This document shows, piece by piece, positions 10,851 to 23,370 of a DNA stretch of 64,000 nt (positions within the stretch are counted from its first letter, which is position 1; each line of letters begins with the position of its first letter). The notes under the pieces were generated by a model that saw only the letters and a list, made by a program, of their open reading frames with translations, had not been told where the DNA came from and searched no databases. The DNA lies in assembly GCA_018398575.1 (NCBI GenBank), contig JAGTXZ010000014.1:1674001-1738000 (forward strand), read 5' to 3'. This stretch comes from Ampelomyces quisqualis. Lineage: Eukaryota; Ascomycota; Dothideomycetes; Pleosporales; Phaeosphaeriaceae. The translations under genes were made by a program, and so were the position numbers.

Positions 10851-12350
10851 TACTCCTAGCTTATTAATATATTGCCTATTATTTGTAGTAAACTCTTACT
10901 AACCTACGTATACCTGCAGTTAATCTATTATGTCTATTACTTTGCAGTGTAATAGTCTAAAAAGTAACAGTATCTTATAGTTCTCTTCTGTTTTATTTAG
11001 GCTGTATATTGCAATAATATAGTCTAAGAGGTAGGCTAGATCTTTATAGTTAGAATTGCGCTCTTTAAGTAACTTAATAAAGCTCCTAACGTCTATACTG
11101 TTAACAACGCGCATATCTTTAAGCTAGTTAACTAAATTATTAAGCTTATAGTAAGTCTTTTAGAAGTTAGCTATATATAGCTGTAGGCTGTAGTATATGT
11201 TTAGACATGTTAAGATCTACTAGCTACTGTATATAGTCTTAGCTCTTATCTTATTATACTACGCGCAATATCTCTAGCAAATAGCGTAGATAATATTTAT
11301 TATCTTAGTAGAATATTTACTTATTATGCTTTTCTCTACTACAAAGTGTAAAAAATAGGCGTAGACTTTAGCCTTCTATGCGCAGGTAATGCCTTAGTCT
11401 ATTAGTTAGTATAATGTTGTGCTACCTGCAGGCAAAAATATAACTTTGTTATATTAGTAAGCATTATAACCTCTATTACTACAATAAGCCTGTAGTATAT
11501 TAATACTATATATACTAAACATTCTGCAGCAATTAGCAGCTTATCTAAAGCTTAGCTACTGCGTGTTTATAAGGCAGGAACCTGTTAATTAGCAATAATA
11601 CTTATTTGTTTATGCAGTTATTAAACTATTTTAGCTATTCTAGCATAATGTTAGTGTCTATCTAAGTAGAATTATTGTCCTAATAGACACAACTAAGACT
11701 ACAGATATTTAGGTTCTTCTTACTATTTATATAAGTTATGTAGTTTAAGAATCCTATAAACTATAGAAGCACTTAGTCTAAGCTATCTACATTTATGCAC
11801 AGTACACTAGTTATATACTCTTTGTCTAGTCTAGGTCTAGCTTCTAGATTATCTACTAACGTGTATTAGGGCAAGTGTTTCTAGTATATACTAGCCTTGT
11901 CTATGTTGTATAAATTCTTAGGCGCGTATCTACTTACTATGTCGCAAATCTCTTCTATTATAAGCTTAGTGTCCTTAACTGTTATACTGCTATAGTTACT
12001 TACTATTTTTGCAAACTGTTTATATAACTATACGCTGTGTTATTGTTTATATATAGTAAGCTATCTATTATTAAACTCTAGTATTTTGTAGCTATTGTAT
12101 TTAGGCAGCTATTGCTAAAGTTAACGTATAGTTTTGCAAATTATATTATTAGTAACATTAACGCAGGCTGCCTGCAACTCTATATACTAGTTATTTAGAG
12201 CTGCCTTAAGAGTTTCCTATTATAGACACCTATTATGCGCGTAGTTATAGCTAGTGTATTTGGTTTTATTGCTGTCTAGGTGTTCTTATGTTGTTAGAAG
12301 AATATTAGTTATATTATTTAGTTGCATATAGCAGCAAAAGGCTTTAGTAG
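10850..12350 (-). pseudogene. pogo/Fot1-type (Tc1-mariner superfamily) transposase relic
   Basis: Minus-strand frame in the order of DDE_1/CENP-B-type transposases. An HTH_Tnp_Tc5-like block (KILEF-NR-LTIYKQ-HS, compare FSNGWL..FKKRHGI) lies near 12100-12050. LYNIDKASIY-KHLP at about 11884-11912 matches YNMDETGxxWKxLP, so the first catalytic Asp survives and Glu became Lys. LLLINRFLPYKHAVAKL at about 11560-11605 matches IDGFSAHK with D->N. YTTGLLQ near 11480 matches NTTSxxQP. The C-terminal acidic tail ends at 10920, and the open frame 10920-11114 is this piece: its many K/N replace original E/D. Fungal pogo elements duplicate TA and have short TIRs; I could not locate them. Dead copy. Confidence 0.75.
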
Positions 12351-12734
12351 CCTATATAGTAAGTTGTTATAGTGTTAAATATAGAAACAATGCCTTATGT
12401 TTGCAAACCTTAATATATTCTGTAATAGTCTAGGCATAACTATGTTACTAGTTAGGCGTTAGACCTTAACCTATCTATAAACTAGATAATATAGGCTTAA
12501 TATTATAGTAGTAGAATAACTATAGAAACTAGATGTATTTACAATAAGCAATCTACTATCTAATATAGTAAAGACAATATACTTACGCATACTAATACTC
12601 TAGTAGCTACTTATAGCATTTAATATAAAACAAAATCTAAACTTAGCCTTAAACCTATGCTAGTATTATTATAGTACTAATTAGTTACTCTAAGTGCTTA
12701 TTGTAGTAGATAGCTTGCAATTAACGCTAATAGT

Positions 12735-13010
12735 ACTCTCTAGTAGACAATAGTTATAGATAGTGCAACGCAACTATAGCTGCTAGTTATTAAAAGAGCC
12801 TACTATAGTAGTAGGTTGCGTACAGTACTAGTAGTATTTTCTAGTAAATAATAGTTGCTAACAGTGCAACGCAACTGTAGCTGCTAGTAGTTAGAAGAGC
12901 CTGCTGCAGTAGTAGGTAGCGTGTAGTACTAGTAGTATTCTCTAGTAGATAACAGTTACTAATAGTGCAACGCAACTATAGCTGCTAGTTATTAAAAGAG
13001 CCTAATTGTA
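12735..13010. repeat. 101-bp tandem repeat, about 2.7 copies
   Basis: TAGTGCAACGCAACTATAGC-type cores start at 12761, 12862 and 12963, exactly 101 bp apart. Units also share TAAAAGAGCCT and AGTACTAGTAGTATT. Differences are transitions. The array lies upstream of the Plavaka-type gene; a comparable array (24512-24880) lies downstream. Confidence 0.85.
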
Positions 13011-13900
13011 GAGATTAATGCGTTTAAAGTGTTTACTACCTTATATACTATGCATAAGATTTATAAAGTATTACGCGTTACCTCTTATACATGTTTTTCT
13101 CTGCTAAGCGTCTCTAAGACAAATAAATATAGGCCTATTATTTTAATTTATATAGGTGTCCTTTAAAGTCTTAGTTGTGCCTACTAGTATAGTAAGTATC
13201 CTTTTTGTTACTAGCTAGTAGCATCTTAGTGTAAATAAGTTTAATACGCGTAACTTCTTTACGTTAATAGAAGTTCTTAAAGCTATAATAAAGCTTAGTA
13301 ATAATAGAGGACTTAATGTTATATAAGTTGTAGTTAGAATATCTTAATATCTAGACGTTAGGTTACTACTTATAGGGTCTAACAGAAATACATTCTATAT
13401 AGTATAAGAGAGGTTGCAGCTGCTTGGGTAGGCTTTGCTATTAAAGAGCCTAATAAGAGTGCTAGGATAGAGATGTCCTAACAAACAACTGTAACTCTAC
13501 GTTGTCTTTAATTTTTGCCTGTAACAATATATAGACAAAAGCATGTAAATTGTAGTTGTATCTCTAATATCTTCTAGTTACCTAATAGTATAAGAATTGC
13601 GTTCTTAAGTTAGGCTAAGTTGTTAATATGTAAACAGCAGACGTAAAGTAGTAGGCTACACGCAGCTAAACAGCGCACGCGTGCTAATACTAATAGAAAT
13701 AACATAGTAAGGCCCTTTAGTTCTCTTTTTGCACTAGCGTTTGCATTGTAGCTGCAAAGAATAAAATGTATATTAGGTAACGTTAACAGCTTCTTTACTA
13801 ACATACAGCTATATAAGCTACATTTACAGCTGTAGTTCTAATTAAGGCGCTAGTAGTAGTAGGCTATGTTGAATATTTAATCTAGGCTATAAGACAACGT
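13011..13900. other. No confident gene; possible N-terminus of the Plavaka-type transposase
   Basis: The minus-strand open frame 13610-13804 has no homolog I recognise. The plus strand from about 13800 joins the Plavaka frame (VGYVEYLIQAI...). Remaining sequence is AT-rich and featureless to me. Confidence 0.4.
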
Positions 13901-13949
13901 ATAGATACAAGAAAATATAGCGATTATATCTAGGTTACTAAACCTCTAA

Positions 13950-14266
13950 CCTAACTAATATATATTTATATACTAGGATATTATATTACAGATTACCTTT
14001 ATACTTAGTTATTACCTATTTGCTAACAAAATAGTTTACGCACCTAGCTATTCTTTTACAGGCACGCCTAACAAACCTATAAGAGTGTATTACAAACTAC
14101 ACTTAGAAGATTAGTAGTAGTTAATACAACAGCGCTTGCTAGATAGTACAACTCTTATGCTAGTTATACTAGTAGTAGACAAAACATAGTTATCTATAAT
14201 ATCTAGTAACGTAGCAGTATAGCTAATATACGTTACTATTAGAAATCTTAACTATAAGGCATAATA
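13950..14266 (+). pseudogene. Plavaka-type transposase, N-terminal segment (before chromovirus E)
   Basis: The plus-strand frame contains PSYSFTGTPNKPIRVYY, then STTLMLVILVVDKTQLSIIS and LIYVTIRNLNYKA. This resembles the conserved start of fungal Plavaka transposases (a DKT..S segment followed by VYLTIGN). It breaks at 14266 and resumes at 21324 with RRQRRITPRTLLARF. Stops are Gln-type. Confidence 0.65.
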
Positions 14267-14541
14267 TGTAAGGGGGCTAACTCTAAGGGTAGCTGCCAAA
14301 GTATAAAGGTTGTAAATTTAATACCTATAGCTAATACTAGGTCCTAGGGATTTTTATAGTAGCTGTCTAGACCCTAACAGCTCTAGTCTAGAGCAGTATT
14401 TGGGTTCTAGTCTAGAGTAGAGTTTTAGTTCTAGCTCTAGACTTTCTGCAGCGTTCTAGTGCAGAAGGTGTTAGGCCTCTCTGTTCTAGGACCTAAGGTT
14501 TTTCTATAACTAAGAGATTCTCTAAGCAGCAGCCTGTTACA
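14267..14541 (-). repeat. 3' LTR of chromovirus E
   Basis: 275 bp. More RIP-mutated than its partner: for example CTGGTGCGGAAGG at the 21 kb copy is CTAGTGCAGAAGG here, and TTCCAAG is TTCTAGG. Confidence 0.9.
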
Positions 14542-16559
14542 ATACCCCTCTACTCTAGCGCTAGCGTAAGCAGAACGCGTAGCGCACTAAAATAAAAATA
14601 GCGCTGTTTAGAATAACAGTTCTGTATCCTTAACTCTCTTTTTAGATAGCACTATATACTACTTAAGCCTTGCATTCTATACTATAACCTACTCTATACC
14701 TCTTGTAGCGCTCTAGCGCATTTCTTGTATTGCCTTGCTATTCTCTGCAATACTGTTATTTCTGCGCACTTCTTCTAGGAAGCGCGCTTGTAGTAAGAGT
14801 CCTGCTGCAGTAAGTCTAACCTGTCTAGCAGTATCTATCTATATTGCTAATAGTAATAAGAACTAGCTAATATTGTTGTTAAGAGCGCGCTTAATCTGCT
14901 ATACTGTTTAGCCTACGCTATTTAGCAGCTTAAGAGCAAAGACTAAGAGTGCAAGATTACTCCTATAGAGTTAACTTACTCTAGCTGTAAGGTTAAGCAT
15001 ATTACTTATAGGCCTGTAAGTTATTTTAGTATTCTTAATTTACCTAGGCCTATTCTTATTGCTTTCTAGGTGCTAGACGTCCTTAAGATTACAGTTATCT
15101 TGCTTTGCAACGCTTTGGCTATAGACTCTAAGCTTAAGAAGTTGTTAACTAGGTATTCTGTAGCTAGTCTGCGCTCTAGTTTTGTTAAGAAGTTGCAGGC
15201 TGCTTAGGCAAAGTTGCGCAGGAACAACAAGTCTAGCTACTAGAGGCCTACGCGCAAGGTTACAGAACTTAATACGCTAGTTAATATCTGCAGCCTTCTC
15301 TAGTAAGTTGTAGCTAAGTAAGATTGTCTTAAGAAGCGCGTTATAACTCTTACGTACGCTATTTATTAGGTTAAGAAGTATATAAGTTTTTACTCCTCCT
15401 TGTAGTCTATATAATATTCTAGTAATATTTTTCTTTAGACTTATAAGGCAATGTACCAAATTGCTAACTTAGGTTTCTAGATAAGCTAGGCTAATTTTCT
15501 GCTCTAAGATAGTAACGCAGTTATCTGTTACCTTAATGTAATAAGTTCCTAGGCTTAGAGCGTCTAGCCTTACCTCTCTAAGAATACTGTTCTTACTTCT
15601 AACAAATTGCTTGCACTTAAGTGTAAAGCTATTTCCTAAGTTAATACTAATTGTAAGAGTAGCTGCCTTAATTTGTAGTATTCTTTAGCGTAGCGTATCT
15701 GCAGCGTTGTAGTAGGTAGCATTTTTGTAGTAATAGAACATTCTGTTGTAGTAACTGTTTCCTATTTCCTTGCTATAACTAACTCTTCTCTTTATGCTAC
15801 TGCATTTTGCTGTTTACTAGAACATCTAAGTCTATGCCTATAATTTGTTCTAGGGTTCTTTTAACGTTGTATTTCTTTCCTACTTTGTTCTGTCTAGTCT
15901 CTCTCTATTTAGCTTAGTCTAGCCCTTAAATTCTAGCGTCCTTTAGCTAACTCCCCTATCCTGCTCTATGTCTAAGCTAGAGTTATAGTCTAACTCCTAG
16001 CAGAATAGCTGCAGTAGTAGCTAACCTACTGCTTTTTCTTCTAGTAATTTGCTTTATTATAGGTTGCCTCCTTATGCATTACCTATTTCCAAAGGCTTCT
16101 AGTACTATTCTTCTTTAAGTTAAGCCTAGGACTGTAGTAGTAACTGTTGTTTACTTAGTTCTTTAACTTACCTTTACTTAACCTCTTCTAAGAAGTATCT
16201 TAACAATAGATTTCTATTCTAGTCTAGGCTCTACTCCTAGAGTCCTAGCGCAGGTCTAATTAAGAAAGTTATATTAGTGCCCTAGGTCTTCTAACGTCTA
16301 GACTCTAGGCTTAGGTTAGAATCTAAATGTTTGTAAAACATTTTCCTAGACCCTTGTGTAGCTTACGCTTAACTCTTCTTTCTCTTCTCTTCTCTTTGTC
16401 TACTCCTGTAGGCAGTTTAGGCTGTCTGTTAGGGCCCCTCTTCTAAAGGCTCCTTAGGCATACTGCTATTATCCTTGTTTTCTACCTGCAGTCTGTCTAG
16501 CTATTACTGCAGGGCTGCAGTGTCCTCTACGTTCTTCCTAGGTTTCTATGTAAGTTCTG

Positions 16560-16650
16560 CATAACTAACCTATTTAACTAAGTACTAAATTTGTATTCTG
16601 TAGCCTTATCTCCTTTAGCAGTCTGCTATAATTTCTTTAATTTAGTATTC
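16560..16650 (-). other. Chromodomain of element E polyprotein
   Basis: The minus strand reads IKEIIADC-RR-GYRIQI-YLVK-VSYAEL, matching the (V/I)EEIL..R..G..YLVKWxGY pattern of integrase C-terminal chromodomains. Upstream, GNKV-L-YRAFI and LKKLD-KNRKYTVTRVIS is the usual linker. Known chromoviruses use this domain to target heterochromatin. Confidence 0.75.
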
Positions 16651-16699
16651 CTTACTGTTAGCGTTACTGTAGTTAATTACTGCATCTAGTTACTAGTTA

Positions 16700-19600
16700 T
16701 CTAACTCTTAATGCAGGAGTAGGTTCTTGCTATTAGGTTTCAGGCAGTCTATATAGAACCTTAGGTAGACTCTAGAAGAAGTGCTAAGTTCTACTACGTG
16801 TAGGGAAATAACTCTTGTAACAGTATATTTCCTATTCTTCTAATCTAACTTCTTTAAAGGCTACTTGTTAGATATAAAAGCTCTGTATTACAACTAGACC
16901 TTGTTACCTATTCTATACTCTAGAGATTTCTATTAATAGCAGTTAGCCTGTTATTCCTGCTCCTACTATGCTTCTGCTATCCTTGCTTGCACGTAGTTAA
17001 CAGTGTTTCTAAACTTTTCTACTAGGGCTTTTGCTGCAGCCATTTTATTCTTTCTAGCTTCCTGTTAACTGTAAAGGTCCTAAGTGCTATTTGCTTAAAT
17101 TAGATCTGTGTTGTAGCTATGCTGTAGGAAGAATAGGCTAACGCTAGTAGAAGCTAAGTTCTTACTTGCAATAGCTATTTAGGCTACTAGGCACAAAGAG
17201 GCCTAGTTAGTTTAGTCTTAGTTTATAAAGGCCTGCAGGTAAGCTTCTACTATGCTATTTATTCTTTCTGTAGCTCTGTTACTTTGTAGGTAGTAAGCAG
17301 TAGATATTTATCTCTAAATTCCTAGGTTCTTACACAGCGTCTCCTAGAATTAGCTAGTAAATTATAACTCTCTGTCTAAAACAATAGTATTAGAGAGCTA
17401 GTAGTACGCTACAACCTTTTTAAAAAACGCTGTTACTATAGTCTATACTTTAAGATCAGAGAGTAGAGCTAGGACTAAGTCTTTACTAAGCCTGTCTGTT
17501 ACAACTATTAAGTAGCGTATGCCCTAGCTTGGCAGGAGTCTAACAATAAAGTCTATAGACAATTCCTTCTAGATCTAGTGTAAGAGCAGAAGCAGTTAGA
17601 GTAGTCTCTGTTTTAGTTCTCTCTAAGGTTTAGTTTAGCTGCATATTGTATAGTTTTATATATACTGTCTAATGCTTAATAACATGCCTAGCCAGAAGTA
17701 GTCCTAGGCAAGTATAGCGTAGGTGTTTTCCCTCTCTAAGTGCCCAGCAAGTAGAGAGTTATAGCAGTCTCTAATAATCTTAGTCTACAGTACCTTGTTA
17801 TAGGGTACCTATTTCTGTCCTTAATAGAGTAGCTAATTACTATTGTCTAAGGTGCACTTTGCAAGAGATACTTTAAGGCTAAAGTTAGAGAGAAATTTTC
17901 TTTGTCCTAGTTAGATAGCTTTCTGTGCTTTTGGTTTTTATAGTTTGTTAACACAGTAAAGTGTTCTACGCGTTAGAGCTTAGTCTTCTATTACTTAAGA
18001 CACTTAATTACTACTAACAGTTCCTTATTATGTATAGTATAGTTAACTTTAGCTGCGTTGTTCTTAGAGGAATAGTAGGCTACTGCCTAAAGCAGCCTGT
18101 CTTTTCTGTACTAAGATAGAACTCTGCCTGTTAACTATCCTAAGGCGTTATATTTAATTATAGTCTTAAGGTCTGTATTAAAGTTTGCTAACAATAGTTT
18201 AGTAATAAAGGCCTTCTTAAGTTTCTAGAACGTAGCTTATTATTCTGTCCCCTATTTAAAGTTTGCATTCTTTCTAGTAAGCTAGGTAAGTAGTGCAGCT
18301 AGTTCTAAGAAGTTCTTAATAAACTAGTAGTAAAAGTTAGCAAATCTAATAAAGCTACGTACTCCCTTTATAGTTTTTAGAGGTTCCTAAGACTTAATAG
18401 CCTTAACCTTTTCTAGGTCTATACTTATTTCTTTCTTAGCTTTAATAATAAACCTAAGGTATTTTGTCTTCTTTACTCTAAATTTGCTCTTTTCTATATT
18501 AAGATGCAGTCCTGCAGCGCTAAGCTTTTGTACTACTTGTTTTACCTTCTTCTTGTAGTCTAACTTAAAACTGCTAGTGTAAATAAGTATATTGTTAATA
18601 TACGCAGAGTAAAAGTTAATAAGGTGTTTGCAGAAGGTCTAGTTAATATAACTCTAGAAGGTACTTAGGGCATTTGCAAGTTTAAAGGGTGTTACTAGCT
18701 ACTTATATAGGCTAAAGCGCGTCTAGAAGGCTGTTTTCTACTTATTGCCTTCTGCAATTCTAATTTTGTAGAACGCTTAGATAACATTAACTTTTGTAAA
18801 CTACTTAGCTTCTAAGATCTAGGCTAGTGTTTCCTGTATAAGAGGTAAAAGGTACTAGTCTTTTCTTGTTATAGCGTTTAGAGCGCGGTAGTCTACGCAG
18901 AACTAGAGGCCTCTGCTAGGTTTCTTTGCAAATAGGATAGGCGCTAAAGCGCTAGAACAGCTTACTTAGATAAAGCCTCTATCTAAGTATAATATAAGTT
19001 CTTTGCGCAGCACTAAAAGTTCTTCTTAGGATATGCTGTAGAGTAGTCTCTAGGAGACTTCTGCTAGTTTCTTATTCTTCTCTATTAGTTCTATTAAATA
19101 GTTAATAGATAGTCTCCTCTAAGAGGGCAGTAGGTTAGCCTCTGTTTGTAAGAAGGCTTTGTATTTGTCTTTTAAGTATTCTAAAAGTACTTTCCTAGAG
19201 TCTATAGTAACTTTAGTTTTTAAGGCTTTCTAGATGTCTGCTAGAGATACTGCGTACAGGCAGATAGACTTGTTCTTCTATACTCTATTAACTTAGGCAG
19301 AGTATACTGCTGCTGTAATGTTTTGCAAGGGGAAGAGCCTCCTACCTTTCTAGCTCCTAACTCTTGTCTCTATAGAGTAGATATACACTAATTTTTTTGC
19401 TAAGGCTATAGTAACATTATGCTAATCTATCTAGGGGCGGCCTAATATAAAGTTGTACTTATTATCCTCTTCTAATTTGTAGGCCTAAATTGTTTCCTTG
19501 TAGCTGTCTATGTTAATCCTTATTTTAACTGCTATACTTATTTAGGTCTAGGCGCTTGCAATGCTTATAATCTCTCTTAGAGTTACTCTTGTGCGCTTTA

Positions 19601-19950
19601 ACTTGTTCTTCTAGACAAATTTTACTAAAGCAATAGCATAAGTAAGGTAATCTATATTAATTAATGTAGATGCAATTACTAATTTATTCACAATTGTATA
19701 TACAGTAATAGGTTCCCTATCTAGCTATCTTGTTTAGAATTGTTAAAATTCCTTTTTCTTTTCTAGTGTTAAATTATTGCACTCCTGTTTACGCCTTTAG
19801 ATAAGAGTTACTTATTTCCTAAGCTTGTACTTTTAGAAGTGCTTTCTGCTTTATTGTCTAGTGCTTTAGCTAAAGTAATCTTAACTAGCTTTATAGGTAG
19901 AGATAAGTTGCACTTGCTAGCGTAATGTCTAGACTTACTATAGCGCAGGC
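16700..19950 (-). pseudogene. Element E pol relic (zinc knuckle, RT, RNase H, integrase)
   Basis: From high to low coordinate: gag zinc knuckle at 19910-19951 (CLRY-SKSRHYASKC, one Cys turned Tyr); RT entry with LREELILYLDRGFI and FCVDYRALNAITRKD at about 18870-19020; the catalytic motif AYINNILIYT (from AYIDDILIYT) at 18577-18606; an integrase core with ELSIDFIVRLLPS and IRYLIVVTDRLSKD at 17460-17570. The order is that of Ty3/Gypsy. Stops occur throughout and the catalytic DD is now NN, so it is inactive. Confidence 0.85.
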
Positions 19951-21048
19951 ATAAATTATTCTGCCTTCTGTAAGACTTCTTTTTCTTTGTAGCCTACTTT
20001 GCCTTTCTCCTATTATAAGAGGTCTTGTTAGGCCTTCCTAAGTAACCTCTTGTAGGCTCCTAGTTTATAGGTTTCCTAGCGTAGCTTTTCCTCTTTAAGT
20101 AGTTACTGCTAAGTTTAGCCTAGAACAAATTTTCTTTAATAGTTACTACCTAGTCTATTAAGTTGTAGATACTCTACTCTACTTAGGTATCTACTAAGAT
20201 TATTTAGTCCTGCAGATCCTGCTGTATAGTATACAGATATCTTGTTTTTAGGTTTGCTTTGTTATCTTCTTTACCTGCGTTATAGGCTAGCCTTATAAAT
20301 TTAGCGTTAAAGTTCTATAAAGAAGTTTTGTTTTGTTAGATTATTTAGAGCTTTCTTTAAGCTCTTTCTACGTGTAGTTTATCTCTAAATTGGTTGTTAA
20401 GGAACTTCTATAGTTTAGGGGCGGGCCCTAATAGGTTTTAAGTTATCTAAGACAGGGCTACATTTGCGGCTGTTTTCTTAAGGCAGTTAAAGATATATCC
20501 TACTTAGAACTCTAAACTTGCACTGTTATGCTCCAATTTGTACTTTATCTAAGTCTAGAATATGCAATACTTCCTCTAGTCTCTGTTAAAAGCTTCTAAG
20601 TCTAAGACTTTGTAAGTTTTTTAGATAGGTAGATTTTTAGTAAGAGTTCCTAGGTAGCTAAAAGAGGCAAAGGAGGAAGACTAAGTTATAAGTCTTGTAA
20701 CTTGTTTCTGTAGTAATCTTACAAGCTCTGCTAAGTTAGGCCTAGGTTCTGTTAGAGCTTTCTCTTTGTCTGTCTAGGATAGCCCTGCGTTGCCTAGTTC
20801 CTGCTATGCTAACGCGCCCTCTAGTCTGTTTAACAATAACTGTTTCTTAATCTGCTGTTCCTCTAGGTCTAGGTACGCGTAGTTAATTATTTGGTTAAAC
20901 TCTGTTTTAATTACTAACCTAGAGACGCCTGCGCGCCTTATCTAGATAGCTTCTGCTATTATTTTCTAAACTGTTATCAGAACAGCTACTTATTCTATTG
21001 TAGAGGTTACTAAGAGCCTTTTAGCCTAGTTAAGTAATCAAATTCAAT

Positions 21049-21323
21049 TGTAAGGGGGCTGACCCTAAGAGTAGCTGCCAAAGTATAAAAGTTGTAAATT
21101 TAATACCTATAGCTAATACTAGGTCCTAGGGATTTTTATAGTAGCTGTCTAGACCCTAACAGCTCTAGTCTAGAGCAGTATTTGGGTTCTAGTCTAGAGT
21201 AGAGTTTTAGTTCTGGCTCTAGACTTTCTGCAGCGTTCTGGTGCGGAAGGTGTTAGGCCTCTCTGTTCCAAGACCCAAGGTTTTTCTGTAACTAAGAGAT
21301 TCTCCAGGCAGCAGCCTGTTACA
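21049..21323 (-). repeat. 5' LTR of chromovirus E
   Basis: 275 bp, plus-strand TGTAAG...GTTACA. It keeps several TGG/CGG/CCA/CGA sites that are mutated in the other LTR. The minus-strand open frame 21194-21379 lies mainly inside this LTR and is not a gene. Confidence 0.9.
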
Positions 21324-23370
21324 CGACAACGCAGAATAACACCTAGGACACTACTAGCTAGATTTATCCTAACAGCCAAGCTCCTAGATCCTATTCTAAA
21401 GAGTAAAGTGTATTATTACTGCATAGGTAAACTATTGTTGCGTAAGTACCAACTACAGCTTTAATAACAGAGAGTTACTATAGAGGATAGACGCTAACTA
21501 GTAACTGCAGCACTTAAAAGAGCTGCTAAATATAGCATACAGCTAGAGTGTACTAACTAACAGACGCAACAGTATTACTTAACTATTTATACAATTCTAG
21601 CTAACTATAAAGAGCAAGTGCTACTAACAGGTGTAAAGAAAAACAGACACTATACTTAATGCATAGTACTACTAAACAAATAAGAGAACTTATGCAATAA
21701 ATATCTATAGCAAACAGAAGAGTATATACGCCTATAATAGAGTTGTTATCTTAATAAAGAATATAAGGATTATGTTTATCTAGTAGAGTGCTTTGGCTAG
21801 AATTACTATAACTTTAATATATACAAATTGTTAGCTATAGATACATTACATCTACTACTTAAGAGGTTAGTTATAAAGATATTAGAATTTACAAAAGACA
21901 TGCTAATAGATATACACCCTAGACAAAAGAAGAGCTAGAATAGTGCTGCAGTTCTAGTAGCAGAAGATAACAGCTGTGCCTAGTTAAATAAAAGGTTTTG
22001 CTAGGTTAAGTATAACACTAGACTAAAACAGTTTAATAACAAGAGGGCTTTTACAGAAGTGTTGTAGTAGACTAGCGCAGAACAAAAAGTAGTAATTTGC
22101 TAATTTGTAGTAGTAGTGTCTTTTCTGCTAGCAACTAAGGCACTGTATGCATTGCATTTTATCTAGGCTGCGTATAATCTGCTAGTACTCTTATAATATA
22201 AAAGTTATAATAAAAATACATTAAAGTATATATTATTAGCTATTAAATAAATAGATATTCTAAAAGAAGAGTTTTAACCTTTTAGACAGACGCAAGAAAA
22301 AGAAAAGGATTTTAACTACTCTAAATAGCACGCGCTAACCTATATTATTAACAATATCTATATATATAGGGCCCTTAATAGCATATATACTAGAATAAAT
22401 AGTAAGGCCTACTATATTACAATAGTAAAATAATTCTACCTAATAATAAACAAGAGAGATTTTCTTACGCAGATCTGCCTCTACAACTCTAGACAGCTTA
22501 CGCTTATAGTGTTTAAACACAAGATAGTTATAGACTAAAGTTAATAGTGCACTACTGCTAACTAGCGCAAGCACACCTTTACTACAAGCGTATTAACAGT
22601 AATACTATTTAAATAACTTAGATAGTCTATACTAGGCATGTTACTAAATTCTATTATACTGCCTCTTAGTAAGGTTACTGCATATATTACGTTGCTAGAC
22701 TTTACACATACTACTATAGTATTTGTCTAATACTACTATTAGAAGGTAACTAGCTGCCTTGTTACTCTATATAATAAAGATAGACAAAACTTTAACCTTT
22801 ACTAGGTAAACAGAATAAATGTAAAAATACACTCTTCTATAAAATACTTAAGGCTATTAGGTAAACGCTATAATAGCCCTAAACATTACAAAGAAAACAT
22901 TGTGCAATACGCGCTTAACTAGCATAAGACTAGAAAATAGCGCATAGATTACATATAGGTGCAAGAGTTTAAATATAAGAACTATACGCAACTGTCTTAG
23001 ACTGTTGCAAATAGTAGAGCTATAGCTTAGGTGCACCTAATACTTACATTTATTAACAACAAATACTAAGATAAGAACAGAAAGAAATATAAGTATATAG
23101 GTGCCTTTTGCAAGGTTATAGTGTTTAACAATAATAGTTAAATTAATAATACAATAGAGATGCTAAGCGTACGCTACTACACATATAGTACAAAGACTAA
23201 GCAACGCATATTATAAGTATTTAAGGTATATAACATAACAACTATTGTTTACTCTATACACTTAGTACTAAAGGATCTACTTATACTTAACAATAAGGTC
23301 TCTGTTTCTTATTATGTAAATAATTATATTAATTAAGACAAATATAATAGACTGTATTCTTTTACATTTA
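21324..23370 (+). pseudogene. Plavaka-type transposase, main part
   Basis: Continuation of 13950-14266. Recognisable blocks: NYKEQVLLTGVKKNRHY (Plavaka DYPEQVLLxxxxxxxC-like) near 21600; YYNFNIYKLLAIDTLHLLLKRL at 21803-21872, with the conserved D-x-LH-LLKG; DIHPRQKKS and AEDNSCAQLNKRF; YALHFIQAAYNLLVL; HALTYIINNIYIYRALNSI at about 22326-22380 (H-x-L-HY...G-DGI); NKRDFLTQICLYNSRQL; and a C-terminal domain ending SYYVNNYIN near 23320. Plavaka transposases are DDE enzymes of fungal DNA elements related to the EnSpm/CACTA group. This may be the transposase of G1 or of a separate 5-kb element nested in it. Many Gln-type stops. Confidence 0.65.

Larger units (their letters stand above)
14267..21323 (-). 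mobile_element. Chromovirus E (Ty3/Gypsy), full length, minus strand
   Basis: Two 275-bp LTRs (14267-14541 and 21049-21323) begin TGTAAGGGGG and end CCTGTTACA on the plus strand. On the minus strand the purine tract GAGTAGAGGGGTAT precedes the 3' LTR at 14541, and gag starts near 21000. The flanking 5-mers are taata (14262-14266) and cgaca (21324-21328). They differ only by C->T and G->A, consistent with one duplicated CGACA in which the left copy was mutated. The element splits the Plavaka-type gene in frame, confirming that it inserted later. 7057 bp. Confidence 0.9.

Noticed and set aside
12735..13010. Regular 101-bp repeat as a possible CRISPR array
   Set aside because: Units are contiguous tandem copies without unique spacers, and the window is eukaryotic.
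13610..13804. Open frame of 64 codons with hydrophobic C-terminus
   Set aside because: No family resemblance, and opposite to the likely Plavaka-type coding strand; length is expected by chance in this composition.
21194..21379. Open frame of 61 codons, minus strand
   Set aside because: Located in the chromovirus E LTR and crossing its edge; no conservation in the partner LTR.
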